The translations under genes were made by a program, and so were the position numbers. Under the pieces are notes generated by a model that did not search any database, was not told the DNA's origin, and was given only the letters and a program-made list of their open reading frames with translations. This document shows, in pieces, positions 47,496-60,593 of a stretch of DNA of 64,000 nucleotides. Source of the stretch: Perognathus longimembris pacificus (lineage: Eukaryota > Chordata > Mammalia > Rodentia > Heteromyidae); the NCBI RefSeq assembly GCF_023159225.1, contig NC_063166.1, positions 45,811,149 to 45,875,148 of the forward strand. Direction: 5' to 3'. The number at the start of each line of letters is the position of its first letter. Within the stretch, counting starts at the first letter, position 1.

Positions 47496-48655
47496 ATCAG
47501 TGTATTTTAATATCTTGGCACCTCTCCTCATGTGATAGTTTAGGACATGAGATAATTTAGATTGAAAAAAGTATATAGCAAGAAAAAAATTGTGCTTGTC
47601 TAATGTCATAGTCCAAATAGCCTCTTAATTCATGAGGTAAAATTTAAAAATAAATAACAACAACAGACACAAAAAACTAACTGGTTAGCAGGCATTGGGA
47701 CAGGATGATAGCATGGATGGGATAGGAAATGGCTCAAGCTTCAGTGCTTTGACTTGTTAGGACTCTAGTTATTTTGAGAAGAGTTGGAAGTATGAGGTCA
47801 ATATTTCTTTAACAACAAATATTATAAGAGTCCTTCCATAAAATCTTCAAGACAGGGTAGCTACCCTGTTGAATATTTTTTGCAAGCATTTAACTAAGAA
47901 ATTATGCCAAATCCTACGTGAAATCATACAGGGGAATGATAGGGGAAAAAAAAATCCCCATGTATTGTATACAGTTGATATAATGACAGCCTGAGAGCCT
48001 GACAAGGATTCTATGTGAAAGGAAATAGCAGGCTGATATACCTCAGGGAAATGGCTTCCAGCACACTACACAAAATATTTCCAAGGGATAATGAAATTTA
48101 ACTGAAAAAAAATAAGATGACACACATAAAAGCAAATAAGTACCCAAGTGAAAATTTTTTCCAGCTCTAATGGATAGGTTTTACCTTCCCAAAGCAATCA
48201 GTGGAATTCACTATCTTAATAAGATAAAAGAAGGAATAAATTTAACCATAAATGCAGAACAATGCATTGATATAATCCAATAGTGATATGTGATCAACTC
48301 AGCACAGTGGTGAAATTCATCAGTGAATACCTCGTCTTGCAGTTTACCATCTTAGAACCCAGAACTTCTTCATTCTGCTGGCAGTGTCATTTGACCTTTG
48401 ATGTCTGAAAAGCACTTTAGTTGCCTCAAACCTCATTGAACTCAATTATCCCAGAGCATCTTCAAAGTCTCCATGCAAACGTGTCCACTTCAGTTTAATT
48501 CAACTTTGAGAGCATTCGCTTATCATTTAATTCACCAGTGCTGAGCTCAAAGGATAATTTTTGTCATCAGAAATTGAAAAGAGACATGAGGAATGTCAAA
48601 GGAATAAGTACTTTAGCAGTCAAAAATATTTTACATTTTTGTTTTATTTTTATAT
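47496..48655. other. Unassigned AT-rich DNA
   Basis: No gene or repeat recognised. A plus frame at 48538-48744 runs into repeat copy C. Confidence 0.45.
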
Positions 48656-48660
48656 TATCT

Positions 48661-48750
48661 TCAGTAGTTGTCCAGAGGGGTTTCAATTCATCAAGTCAAT
48701 TTATAAGGACCATGCATCTTGATCAATGTCACCCCTTTCACTAGTCTTTA
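48661..48750. repeat. Old interspersed repeat, copy C
   Basis: 'agttgtccagaggggtttca' to 'atcaatgtcacccctttcac' aligns with copies A and B. Confidence 0.45.
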
Positions 48751-48769
48751 AAAGAGACTGTGAAGAATA

Positions 48770-49945
<1,176 letters not shown>

Positions 49946-50389
49946 AAAAGAACTCTTACAACAGGCTCAGATTGTGTGGTGAGCAACAACCAGAGTAGAG
50001 ATAGCTAACAAAGAATATTGCTCATAAAGTTTACTTGCACATATGAAAATACAATTAGGTTATTAATATGGAGAAGATAACATGACATCCTACATAATTT
50101 CATAGAAAAGTCCATTCTGTGCAAATTAGGTAACAATGAATTCTACTGAATAATCAACAAAAAATATTGTCTCTAAAGTAAACATAATTGTCTGCCTACT
50201 GAAAAAATAGTCAATATGTTTAATGAAATTAACAGCAAGATAAACTTAGAAATCAGACTACTCAGTAAATTTTTAATTTATCATTGAAATCAGCTATTTT
50301 AGAATATGTCTCTTTCAAAAGTGTTACATTTGATTTTAGATAATCAATCTCTTATTTAATGTGTACTTAAAATAAAGGTAATCTTAATG
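49946..50389. other. Unassigned AT-rich DNA
   Basis: Possible decayed continuation of the zinc-finger retrocopy's 3'UTR; no poly(A) tail is evident. Confidence 0.4.
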
Positions 50390-50998
50390 GCAAAAAAAAG
50401 AAATGATAAAATAATGGCATTCACAGGGAAATGGTCAGATCTTGAATGAATAATGTTGAGCAAGACAAGCCTAGAGTACAGAGGACAAAGGCGCATGGTC
50501 TCCCTGATATGTGGTTGTTGAAAGGGGAGGGGAGAACAGTAGAGATCATGTCTGTAAAACAACAAACTTCTTTTCAAATGGTATTTCTACATATTTTGGT
50601 CAGTGACATTACATCATCTCTCTAAAACCAAACAATTACTAAATAAACATAAAAAGTTCTAGGATAGACCTGCCAGGAGCACAATAGCTCAACAGCTACA
50701 TACATATAATTATATAAGATGAGGCTAAGCAAAATGAACTCCAAGAGATGGAAACAGGAGGATTTTAATGTTGTCAATGTTTAATGTACTAGGTAAATTT
50801 CCTTTGACGTACCCCCTGTGGTCACTGTATATGATGCTGGTACACTGGATATTGTATATATACTTATCTGAACTGCAGAAGGGAAAGAAAAATGAAGGAG
50901 GGTGTAACAAATATGACAAGAAATGTACTCACTACCTTATTATGTAACTATACCCTCTGTGTACATCACCTTATCAATAAAATTTAATTTAAAAAATA
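50390..50998 (+). mobile_element. L1 3' end of a different, older subfamily
   Basis: 'gcattcacagggaaatggtc', 'atgttgagcaagacaagcct' and 'aggacaaaggcgcatggtct' follow an ORF2 C-terminus variant. The 3'UTR then ends in the shared signature 'aagaaatgtactcactacct' and 'atcaataaaatttaattt'. It has no long G-rich tract. Confidence 0.85.
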
Positions 50999-51344
50999 TG
51001 CTGAAAAGTTGTAGAATGTCGTATCTGAATTGCACTCATATGAATTTTTTCAGTAAGAAAATCTAGACATAGAAATTTGATAGCTGGTTATATCAAACTG
51101 GGAGTAATCTGATAACTAAAAGATGATAATAAAGAGTTAACATGAAAATGTTCTATAATTTGCTCTCTTGGTTTATACATATCAATCAGTGCACTAAAAG
51201 CCTTTCTGTCACACTGTTTAAATAAATAAGTGTTTGTTATGTGAATTATATCTAAATTAAGCTGTTAAGGAATGCCATATAAATGGAATCTTGCCACCTC
51301 AAATATAGTGAGGATATTCAATCCGAAAGAAAAAAGAACACAAT
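50999..51344. other. Unassigned AT-rich DNA
   Basis: Nothing recognised. Confidence 0.5.
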
Positions 51345-51432
51345 TCTGAGAATATAGCTCAACAACAAAGCATTTGTGCCAGGCTCTAGGTTGTAACCTC
51401 ACATCTCCAAAAATAAAATTAAAAATCCAGAA
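51345..51432 (+). mobile_element. Old ID-like monomer (tentative)
   Basis: 'gaatatagctcaacaacaaa', 'gcatttgtgccaggctctag' and 'gttgtaacctcacatctcc' follow the ID order, followed by an A-rich tail. Strongly diverged. Confidence 0.45.
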
Positions 51433-52734
51433 GGAAAAAAAGCAAGAAGAAAGAAATCATGAAAGAGAAACATTGTTACCACTTCCCAACTTTTTCATTA
51501 GAATAAATTAAGGAAATGAGTCAATACCATTTTTACAGTGCCTGATTCACAGCAAGAGATCCCAAAAGTGTAAATTTTCACACTCACCTCTCTTTTCTAT
51601 TATAGGAAAACATTAACCCTTGGAGCAATGGATGAAGTTTTGTGGATGCTGGTTGTGTGTGCAAAGTCGTACATAAGTCAACTGTGATTTAGGATGAGTG
51701 TGAAGATCAAATTGCCTCAGTTGGTGAGGGGCAAAGTGAGCCATAGCTCTCTCCCTCCAGCTTTCTCCCTCTACCCCCTCTCCACTACTGACTTCAGAGT
51801 GCCTTTAAAATGACAATAGACGTTTAGCACCTGTTAAAGGCTCCACAGGGACTCATGAATGTAGTCTACAGAGAACCCAAGATCCTGACTGAAAGGAGAG
51901 ATTCCAGCTCCTTCCTCTCCCTCAGATCCATTGTCTCTCACTTTGGTGAAAATGTGAGCCTTGGGGCTAGAACAGTGTCTCATTTCAGACTTAAATAGTC
52001 ATGGCTGTGATGAAATGTGTGATTTAAGTAAAAGGGATTCAATTGCAGAAGGCATAATAATAAATCCTGTGTGTTTTTAAACCATAAATATCCTGAAAAT
52101 GTTTTCAAGAACAAAACATTTTTAAGTTGCTAGTTAAGACTCTTCAGAAAAAGCAGTTGTTACAAATATTTTGGACCAAAATAGTCTCATTTTTGGTACA
52201 TTTAGAGAAGTCAGGAGTGAAAAACAAGCATAGGTATCAAATGTTCATTGAGGTATGTAACACAAAGAATTTTTCTGCAGTGGTATAATATTGTAATATC
52301 CCTCTCGTGACAACTCAAAGCATAAAATTCTGCAGTACTTCCAAGAGAAATTCCTTTATAATAAATAGATGATGCCCTGTGCTTGCTTTTGAAAGAACCC
52401 CTAATGGTAGTACTTCAGTTTTTATCCCTCTGTGCTGTCATAAAAGCATATTTCAAACCTTTTGAGGCTGAAACCTACAAAGACACTGAACATCTTGATA
52501 CAAACATATTTAAAAGTCACTCCCAGTAATGCCTAGTAATAATGAAATCCCAAGCACAAAGTCACCAAAATATCTGTAACAAGTTTATTGCAAGATTGTT
52601 TTCTAGCCTTCACATCTATCTGCAGATGAACAGTAGCTATGATTGTGCTTGCTGAATATTAAAAGTGCATTACCCTTTTTATATTCTGAGCTTGTCACTT
52701 GAACATGACATCTGTGCATATGTTTTAGGCTGTG

Positions 52735-52736
<2 letters not shown>
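51433..52736. other. Unassigned intergenic DNA
   Basis: No frame of 60 codons or more and no recognised repeat. Confidence 0.5.

Positions 52737-52775
<39 letters not shown>
52737..52775 (+). repeat. (TG)n microsatellite
   Basis: About 19 TG units. Confidence 0.95.
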
Positions 52776-52776
<1 letters not shown>

Positions 52777-53010
52777 GTATAGGAGCTGAAATCTTTAGCC
52801 AGTAAAAAGATATTCATTGGTTCCATAATATCATATTTTTTTCTTGCCATGTTCTCCCTTTCTTCTTTATGTTATTCTTTTGTTTTCTGTTCCTGGGGCT
52901 TGAGCTCAGAGGCCTGAGCTCTGTTCCCAAGCCTCCTTGTGCTCAAGGCTAGCTCTCTACCACTTGAAACACAACTCCACTTCCACTTTTTCTGAGTAGC
53001 TTGTTTGAGA

Positions 53011-53892
53011 TAACTTGGAAAAAATCATACTAAAAGAAGTGAGCCAGACCCAAAGAAACATAGACTCTATGGTTTCCCTACTGGTAATAATCAGTACACG
53101 TCTAGGATAGTCCTAGCAGAAAATTACAATAGCTCAATAGCTATGTCCATATGAACACATAAGATGATGCTGAGCAAAATGAACTACACATTAAGGAAAC
53201 AAGAGGTTTATCAGTGTTATTGCTATTATCAACATACCATGTGAAATTATGCTCTTTTTCTCCTGTCTTTCTTTCCTGTGATTTATGTTAGCATTTCCCT
53301 AGCCTCAGGTCCTCAGCTCCTCCCACTAGCCCCCAGATCCAACCATACCTAATGAGCCACCCCTACTCACTACCTAACTACTTCCCCTTTACCCTCAGAG
53401 AGAGAAGCTGCCACCTGGATATGGTACAGACGCCATGTAGCTCCCTCTCCCGTGGGAACTATGGCCCCACTAATAAACCTCCTTATGAACCTTCTTCTCC
53501 TGCCTGTGATTATCTCCTCATGGTCCTCTGGGATGGCTGATACCTATGCTTTCAGTTTAACCCCGATATCACTGTAACTGATTTTGGTACCCTGGATATT
53601 GTATATACGTGTATTGGAACTAGGGAAGGGGAAGGGAATACCAAAATTGAGAGACAAAGGCTATAAAGACAAGCCAATGCAACAGCAATATTTCACAAAA
53701 CTATATGGTATAAACCAAATGTACAACTCATGGGGAGGGGGGAAATGGGAAGGTGGGAGGCAGGGGAAAAATGGGGAAGGCAGGGGAAAAATGAGGGAGG
53801 AGGTAACAAGTTGGATAAGAAATGTACCACTGTCTTATGTATGAAACTGTAACACCTCTGTACAGCACTTAGATAACAAAGAAATGAAAAAT
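53011..53892 (+). mobile_element. L1 3' end inside a SINE, itself split by an LTR
   Basis: It starts in the ORF2 C-terminus ('acttggaaaaaatcatacta', 'gaagtgagccagacccaaag'), is interrupted at 53286-53554, then resumes at 'ccccgatatcactgtaactg' and ends 'gtacagcacttagataacaa' with an A-rich tail. The polypurine tract is at 53727-53806. Confidence 0.9.
53286..53554 (+). mobile_element. Probable short solo LTR inside L1
   Basis: The 269-bp insert begins TGTTAGCAT and ends ATGCTTTCA, matching inverted ends (TG..AGCAT). Flanks ATTTA and GTTTA would be a 5-bp duplication with one mismatch. An AATAAA occurs in 'cactaataaacctcct' (about 53468). The 62-codon frame at 53352-53540 lies wholly within it and looks non-coding. 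Family not recognised. Confidence 0.62.
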
Positions 53893-54299
53893 AAAAGAAT
53901 TTCACAGACTTTTCTGCCTGGGCTGGCTTAAAACTGGGATCCTCACATCTCAGCCTCCTGAGTAGCTGATATTATAGGCGTGAGACCAGCTTATGTTATT
54001 TCTTAATTTTATATTTAAATGTTAACTTAATCTTATATTTAAATGTGAACTTGCTCAGGTTGCCCTGCTTAATCCTTCTTACAGGGCTAATGTGCCATCT
54101 CCCTGCATACTGTGCGAGATGGCTGCAGAAGACTCCATCTAACATCATCATTCGCCTGCAAGGAAAAATCCCTGGGTCCTCATTTCTGTAGCTCAAGTTC
54201 AACCCTGGTAAAGTGGATGTCAAGCCTCACAGCAGAATTTGTGCTCAAGCTTATCTTTCATGAGAGACACACTTGCTCATTACTTTTACTTTTCTCCCC

Positions 54300-54517
54300 T
54301 TATGTTTTGTTTTGTTTTGTTTTTTTGCCAGTCCTGGGGCTTGAACTCAGGGCCTGAGAACTGTACCTGGCTTGTTTTTGCTCAAGGCTAGCACTCTACC
54401 ACTTGAGCCACAGCGCCACTTCTGGCTTTTTCTATATATGTGGTGCTGAGGAATCGAACCCAGGGCTCCATGTATATGAGGTGAGCACTTTACCATTAGG
54501 CCATATTCCCAGCCCCT
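54300..54517 (-). mobile_element. IDL-Geo SINE
   Basis: A (TTTTG)n tail precedes 'ccagtcctggggcttgaact'; the far end is 'ggccatattcccagcccc'. Flanks 'tacttttacttttc' and 'tacttttactcttc' (at 54518) form a duplication with one mismatch. Confidence 0.95.
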
Positions 54518-54947
54518 ACTTTTACTCTTCCTATGAAAGATAGAAAAACATATATTTCCAGATGACATAGCTCTTAAATAAATCACTGTACTCAGATTCC
54601 CATCTTAGCCTATTTCTGGGGTAAATCGGCCTTTATGATAATCCTTCTATGCATTGATTTTATTTGCATTTTTTCTATGTTCACTGAGACTTTGTAAGTG
54701 CTTTAACGACAACATTTTGCCCTCAATTCATCCTCAGAACAATTCTATGATATCTTCTTATGTCTTATACTAACTTGAAATGGAGCAAGTCAATGACCTA
54801 TTGCCCAATGTAACAATCATGTATAAGATTCTATTCTATTGTATTCATTGTATGCATAGAACATATGCTATGTCACAATATTACATAAATGATTTGAAGC
54901 ATTTTTCCAGGTGCTAAAGGATAAGTCCTAAATAGGTTCCATTTCAC
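54518..54947. other. Unassigned DNA
   Basis: Nothing recognised. Confidence 0.5.
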
Positions 54948-54996
54948 AGAATAGAATAGAATAGAATAGAATAGAATAGAATAGAATAGAATAGAA
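54948..54996 (+). repeat. (AATAG)n microsatellite
   Basis: About nine perfect pentanucleotide units. Confidence 0.97.
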
Positions 54997-55475
54997 GGAT
55001 GATATCCAGAGATGACTGTAGAAGGTGACCGGTATAAACAAAGCAAATATCACACAAATTAATTACATTGTGTACTTGTCTTTGTGTAAGTTCCTAAGCA
55101 GTACAAGTCCAGGATTGCACAGAATGCAAAATAAGGTTCTACATAAGCTAAGTGCTTCAGAGAAATCTACTTGGAGGATGTGACATTTATAGGGAGATCT
55201 GGACAAGTAGGAGTGGTTCAGTGAAGAAAAGCTAAAGAATTACAGGGAAAGAAGACCAGCACTTTGTCAAAGGGACACACAGGTACAACCCACACAAGAA
55301 GACAAACGGTGGGTACTGATGCTAGCAAGGTAAGCAGGGAACACTATTCTACAGGACAAGATGATGGACTTTAAATCTCGGTTATTAACAATATTTGTAA
55401 ATATGAATGTGACACATATAAACTACTGATGGTTTGTATAGAACAAACCATTCCCCAAATGCATTGATAAAAAAC
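54997..55475. other. Unassigned DNA
   Basis: Nothing recognised. Confidence 0.5.
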
Positions 55476-56008
55476 AACTTTTCTATTTCTTTTTTTTTTT
55501 CTCAAATTTTTATTATCAAACTGATGTACAGAGAGGTTACAGTATCATACATTGGGCATTGGATACATTTCTTGTACTGTTTGTTGCCTTGTCCCTCATG
55601 CCCCCCTCCCTCCCCCCCTTCCCCTCCCCCCCCAGGTGTTCAGTTCACTTACACCAAACAGTTTTGCAAGTATTGCTTTTGTAGTTATTTCTCTTTTTTT
55701 TTACCCTGTGTCTCTCAAATTTGGTATTCCCTTTGAATTTCCTACTTCCAATACCAGTAAACACGGTTTCCAATATACTCAGATAAGATTACAGAGATAG
55801 TGTTGGTACAACCATAGGAAGGTGATACAAGAACATCATCAATAATAGAAACTACACATACACATAGGACATTGAAAGTAGTTACAACTGTGATATATCA
55901 CTTGTTTCCATAACATGGAGTTCATTTCACTTAGCATCATCTTAGGTGTTCCTAAGGGTATAGCTATTGGGCCTTGTGATGCTCTGCTATGGCTTGCCTA
56001 AACCTGTA

Positions 56009-56449
56009 CTAATTATTCCCAATAAGGGAGGCCATAGAGTCCATGTTTCTTTGGGTCTGGCTCACTTCACTTAGTATAACTTTTTCCAAGTCCTTCCATT
56101 TCCTTACAAATGGAACAATGTCATTCTTTCTGATAGAGGCATAAAATTCCATTGTGTATATGTACCACATTTTCCTGATCCATTCATCTATGGAGGGGCA
56201 TCTGGGTTGGTTCCAGATTCTCGCTATGACAAATTGTGCTGCGATGAACATTGTTGTGCTGGTGGCATTACTGTGATTTTGTTTGTGGGCTTTTGGATAG
56301 ATACCCAACAGTGGGGCTGCTGGGTCATAGGGGAGTTCTATATTGAGCCTTCTGAGGAATCTCCATACTGCCTGCCAGAGTGGCTGAACCAGTTTACATT
56401 CCCACCAACAATGAAGTAGGGTTCCCTTTGGCCACATCCCCTCCAACAA
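56009..56449 (-). pseudogene. L1 ORF2 C-terminal part, open
   Basis: An open frame of 146 codons preserves the Cys-rich C-terminal region (HCWWECKLVQPLWQAVWRFL) through MWYIYTMEFYASIRKNDIVP to the natural stop after SLIGNN. It shows what the intact ORF2 end of this family looks like. It is a dead fragment in a rearranged L1. Confidence 0.9.
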
Positions 56450-56515
56450 TTGTTATTATTAGTTTTCTTGATATATGACATTCTTGCTGGGGTGAGATGG
56501 AATCTCAATGTTGTT

Positions 56516-57237
56516 TTGAAATAGAGGAAGCAATCCAGAAATTCATATGGAACAATAAAAGACCTAGAATAGCAAAAACACTCCTAAGCAGAAAGAACAG
56601 TGCTGGAGGAATTACAATACCCAACTTCAAGCTGTATTATAAAGCTATAGTAATAAAAACAGCTTGGTATTGGCACCGGAACAGGCCTGAAGATCAATGG
56701 AACAGAATTGAAGACCCAGAATTAAACCCACAGAACTACGCCTACTTAATCTTTGAAAAAGGAGCTAAAACAATAGTATGGAAGAAAGATAGCCTCTTTA
56801 ACAAGTGGTGCTGGCAAAACTGGCTCAACACATGCAACAAACTAAAACTAGATCCTTATATATCACCCTGCACCAAAATCAATTCCAAATGGATTAAAGA
56901 CCTTGAAATCAAAACAGGCACCCTGAAAACACTAAAGGAAGGAGTAGGAGAAACACTTGGGCTCCTTGGCACAGGACAGAACTTCCTTAACAAAGACCCT
57001 GAAAGGCTACAAATCAAAGAAAGGTTGGACAAATGGGACTGCATCAAACTCCAGAGCTTCTGCACGGCAAAGGACATAGCTCTCAAGATAAACAGAAAGC
57101 CCACAGACTGGGAGAAGATCTTTACCAGCCATTCAACGGACAAAGGCCTCATCTCTAAAATATATGCAGAACTAAAAAATTACCTTCTTCCAAAACAAAA
57201 CCGCAAAGAACCAATAGCCCCCTCATCATTGGGCTAA
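56516..57237 (+). pseudogene. L1 ORF2 post-RT segment, open, in the inverted part
   Basis: About 240 codons of ORF2 remain open ([60 protein letters not shown]). By eye it differs from the full-length copy at about 8 of some 135 bases in the stretch after the SINE site. The first codons of the open frame (56497-56515) belong to the other, antisense part. Confidence 0.9.
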
Positions 57238-57359
57238 AGACTTACAAAGAAACTTCTCTGATGAGGAAATGAGAATGGCCAACTTTTTCTATTTCTGATT
57301 TTGTGGATCACTAATTCAGTCTTCTATGACTATGTTCAGCTGCCCATGTACTTTTATTT

Positions 57360-57588
57360 TAGTCGTAGTCCACTGGCTTGAATTCAGGGCCAGAGCACTG
57401 TCCCTGCGCTTTTGTGGTCAAGGATAGAACTCTAAAATATGAGCCATAGCTCCATGCCCAGATTTTTGGTGATTAATTGGAGATATGAGTCTCATAGTCT
57501 TTTCTGTTTGGGCTGGATTTGAACCACAATCCTCAGACCTCACCCACTAGGATTACTAGTCACTAGATGTGAGCCATGGGTCCTGGCC
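57360..57588 (-). mobile_element. B1-like/Geo SINE (diverged)
   Basis: Geo half 'ctggcttgaattcagggcca', linker 'ttttggtgattaattggaga', head 'gggctggatttgaaccacaa' to 'gatgtgagccatgggtcctg'. Confidence 0.88.
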
Positions 57589-58698
57589 TTATTCTTGTGT
57601 TTGGCCCTTTGGTTTCTTGTTGATTAAGAGTCTTCTATTCCCTCTGTGATATCTTCTTTTCATCTCAACTTTCAAGCAGACTATTCTATATAGCCACTGT
57701 CTTTCTGTAGTAGGCACATTCTGAGACCCGAAGACTGACCAAGAAAGCAAACTTCATCTGAGCTAACAAATTTAATTCTTCCACCCTGTGCTGCAGGGCA
57801 GTGCATATGTACAGAGTAGGGAAATTATTCTGTATCTTTTTGTGGATTTGTTCACTTTTTCATGATTGCTTAGAATTGAACCTACTGACTAATAGATATT
57901 AGGTCACCAACCCACCATTTACTGGGAAGTTTATTTTGCACATACTGAACCAAAAATTCTTCTTGGAAGCAATTTTTGCATAGTTTATCATACACATGAA
58001 AGAATTTGTTTCAAAAAATTGTTTATTGTAAACTCTGAAACAAATGAATTATGAGGTTCAGAAACAATCAGTGATGAAATAACAATTCATCTTAGAAATA
58101 GTAGAGGTATAAACATGATAAGAAAATCAATGTTGTGGTCTGATTTTTAGAGGTTAGAATTATATCAAATCTCCTCATTCCTAGAAGAAATGTCTAGACC
58201 TGGCAGAAATATATATCAGGATAACTTTAGGAGAAAATGTGAGACTATGAATCAGATATCAAACTAGACATCAATATTACCCATTCATTTTACTTTTAGT
58301 TTTTTGACCCAAAGAGACATACCTATAGCCCTCTTTGTAAGCATAAGATATAATGTACCAAGATCTTCTTTAAATACCATCTATAATAGAACACCATAGG
58401 AAATCACCCAAATATCCTTCAACCAAAGACGAGACAAGGTATTTATAATAAAATCCTATTTTGGAGTGATCTTCAAGCTTTCAGATAAAATAGATTAATG
58501 GGAACTGTCATAATAAAGGACTGAAGACATTTTAAGCAAAAATCAGTTACAAAAATGTACGTGGTGTGCATTTGACTTTATGATAACTATTATTTACACA
58601 CCCAGTACACATTTGAAAAGCTTTTAAGTGATAAAAAAAGATAAAGTTAAGAGAATTCCATTGCATTCCTTACATACTTTTGATTACTTGGACTGTTA
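57589..58698. other. Unassigned AT-rich DNA
   Basis: No frame of 60 codons or more, no repeat recognised. Confidence 0.5.
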
Positions 58699-58699
58699 A

Positions 58700-58901
58700 A
58701 ACTTATGACTAGGGCTGGGACTATGGACTAGTGGCAAGAGTGCTTGCCTCGTATATGAAGCCCTGGGTTTGATTCCTCAGCACCATATATATGAGGCCAG
58801 AAGTGGCACTGTGGCTCAAGTTAGCAGAGTGCTAGCCTTGAGCAAAAAAGAAGCCCCAGGACTGGCATACAAAACAAAACAAAACAAAACAACTTATGAC
58901 T
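58700..58901 (+). mobile_element. IDL-Geo SINE with deletion in the Geo half
   Basis: The body spans 58711-58890 with an (AAAAC)n tail. AACTTATGACT is exact at 58700-58710 and 58891-58901. About 25 bases of the Geo half ('gggacagtgctcaggccc' region) are missing. Confidence 0.95.
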
Positions 58902-59054
58902 ATATGTTACTTTGGAAACATGAAGTCAGTAAACAAGGGGAGAAAATATATGCCTCAGCATTTTACTTAGAAAAAATTGTTTCATGGTCCTATCTCAGAA
59001 GCATTCTAGTTGGAACTCTGTTGAATTAAGTATCTTTTGTGTAAATTTTAGATT

Positions 59055-59295
59055 TCTATTGAATTTTGTTTGTTTGTTTTTTTTTTTTGGCCAGTCCTGG
59101 GCCTTGGACTCAGGGCCTGAGCACTGTCCCTGGCTTCTTCCAGCTCAAGGCTAGCACTCTGCCACTTGAGCCACAGCGCCGCTTCTGGCCGTTTTCTGTA
59201 TATGTGGTGCTGGGGAATCGAACCTAGGGCCTCATGTATCCGAGGCAGGCACTCTTGCCACTAGGCCATATCCCCAGCCCCATCTATTGAATTTT
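59055..59295 (-). mobile_element. IDL-Geo SINE with 13-bp target duplication
   Basis: TCTATTGAATTTT is exact at 59055-59067 and 59283-59295. The body between them is complete, with a T-rich tail first. Confidence 0.96.
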
Positions 59296-59406
59296 AATGG
59301 TGTCCAAATCTTATATTTCTTGATTGTATGTAGCTGGAAACACATGAGAAAAGTTGAATGATATGTGAAATTTTATGAACACATTTGGAAGCTAATCCTG
59401 AAGTTC

Positions 59407-59638
59407 TGAAATTATTTCTTCTTTTTTTTTTTTGGCCAGTCCTGGGGCTTGGACTCAGGGCCTGAGCACTGTCCCTGGCTTCTTTTTGCTCAAGGCTAGC
59501 ACTCTGCCACTTGAGCCACAGTGCCACTTCTGGCCATTTTCTGTATATGTGGTGCTGGGGAATCGAACCCAGGGCCTCATGTATATGAGGCAGGCACTCT
59601 TGCCACTAGGCCATATCCCCAGCCCTGAAATTATTTCT
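59407..59638 (-). mobile_element. IDL-Geo SINE with 13-bp target duplication
   Basis: TGAAATTATTTCT is exact at 59407-59419 and 59626-59638. The body 59420-59625 is near the family's apparent consensus. It lies about 110 bases from the previous copy, in the same orientation. Confidence 0.97.
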
Positions 59639-60154
59639 ATTTCACTTTAATGAGATTATTTACCTGACAATTACTTCCATTCTGGTCTCTTCTTGCTGTT
59701 ACTCAGGCTAATTTAGAGGTATGAATTGATTTTACTTTTGATTCTGAAGCACTAACAAAGACAGACAGATTCTCACTTTTATAAGTCCCTCAAGCCTTTT
59801 GAAACACATTTCAATTTCTGGACTTGAGTCAGTGGAGATATACTTGTTTATCCTTATGTGTTGTAAGTTGAAGTCACTTATTTATTCTGTAGAAAACTCT
59901 TTCTCCAGTGCTACCACACAAATACCTTCCAAAAAGCTCTTTATATGGATGAGGATGCTGGGTTAATTCATTAAGTGTGTTTCATAAAAGATTCATAAAT
60001 TGTTTGGGATGGGGATTACTAACAAAAACTATCATAAAAATATTTCATTGTGGTTTTACAATTTTGTTACATGGTTAGTGACTCTAAGCAAAGGAGATGT
60101 TCAGCTATGCCGTACAGTTTGGCTGAGAGTGTGAGTCTAGGAATCATATTTCAC
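59639..60154. other. Unassigned DNA
   Basis: Nothing recognised. Confidence 0.5.
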
Positions 60155-60381
60155 TTTTTTGTTTTTTGTCATGAGGCTTGAACTTGGGGCTTGGGCACTG
60201 TCCCTGAAGTCTTTTGCTGAGTGCTGGAGCTCTACTACTTTGAGTCACAGCATGACTTCCAGTTTTCTGGTGGTTAATTTGAGGTAAGTGCATTTACTAC
60301 CTAGGTTGGCTTTGAACCCTGAGCCTTTGATCACACCCTCCTCAGTAGGTAGCATACAGGGTAAGCCACCAGAGCCTGGCA
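60155..60381 (-). mobile_element. B1-like/Geo SINE
   Basis: Geo half 'gggcttgggcactgtccctg', linker 'ttctggtggttaatttgagg', head 'ggttggctttgaaccctgag' to 'gtaagccaccagagcctggc'. Flanks 'atttcact' and 'atttcacc' suggest a short duplication. Confidence 0.92.
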
Positions 60382-60593
60382 AATTTCACCTCTGAAAGCT
60401 TAAATTTCCATTCTGTGGATTAGACTTTCAGATTAGCAATGATTCAGATTCTGTAATAGTCAGGCTGCTCTGATTACTGGTTTTCCTGTGGTTGAAGACT
60501 ACATATTTACTTTCCCTCACAAAATTTATTTGCTTATTTTCTTTATTATTCATGTGTTTATTTTAGAGACTAAGTGTGTTTCCAAGTTTTATT

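Larger units (their letters stand above)
52885..53992 (-). mobile_element. B1-like/Geo SINE split by an L1 insertion
   Basis: The Geo half (52885-53010: 'ttcctggggcttgagctcag' to 'cttgtttgagata') and the B1-like head (53896-53992: 'acttttctgcctgggctggc' to 'aggcgtgagaccagct') are parts of one SINE, separated by about 885 bases of L1. The head's stop point and the Geo half's start point are adjacent in intact copies. Confidence 0.82.
55476..57296 (-). mobile_element. Twin-primed L1 insertion with target duplication
   Basis: AACTTTTCTATTTCT (55476-55490) and AACTTTTTCTATTTCT (57281-57296) flank the insert. From 55491 to about 56515 it is antisense (T-tail, 3'UTR, ORF2 C-terminus). From about 56516 to 57280 it is sense ORF2, corresponding to 26947-27934 of the full-length copy. 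Only about 50 bases of L1 are missing at the inversion junction. Confidence 0.95.

Noticed and set aside
53352..53540. 62-codon frame read as a possible small protein
   Set aside because: It lies inside the LTR-like insert at 53286-53554 and crosses its AATAAA.
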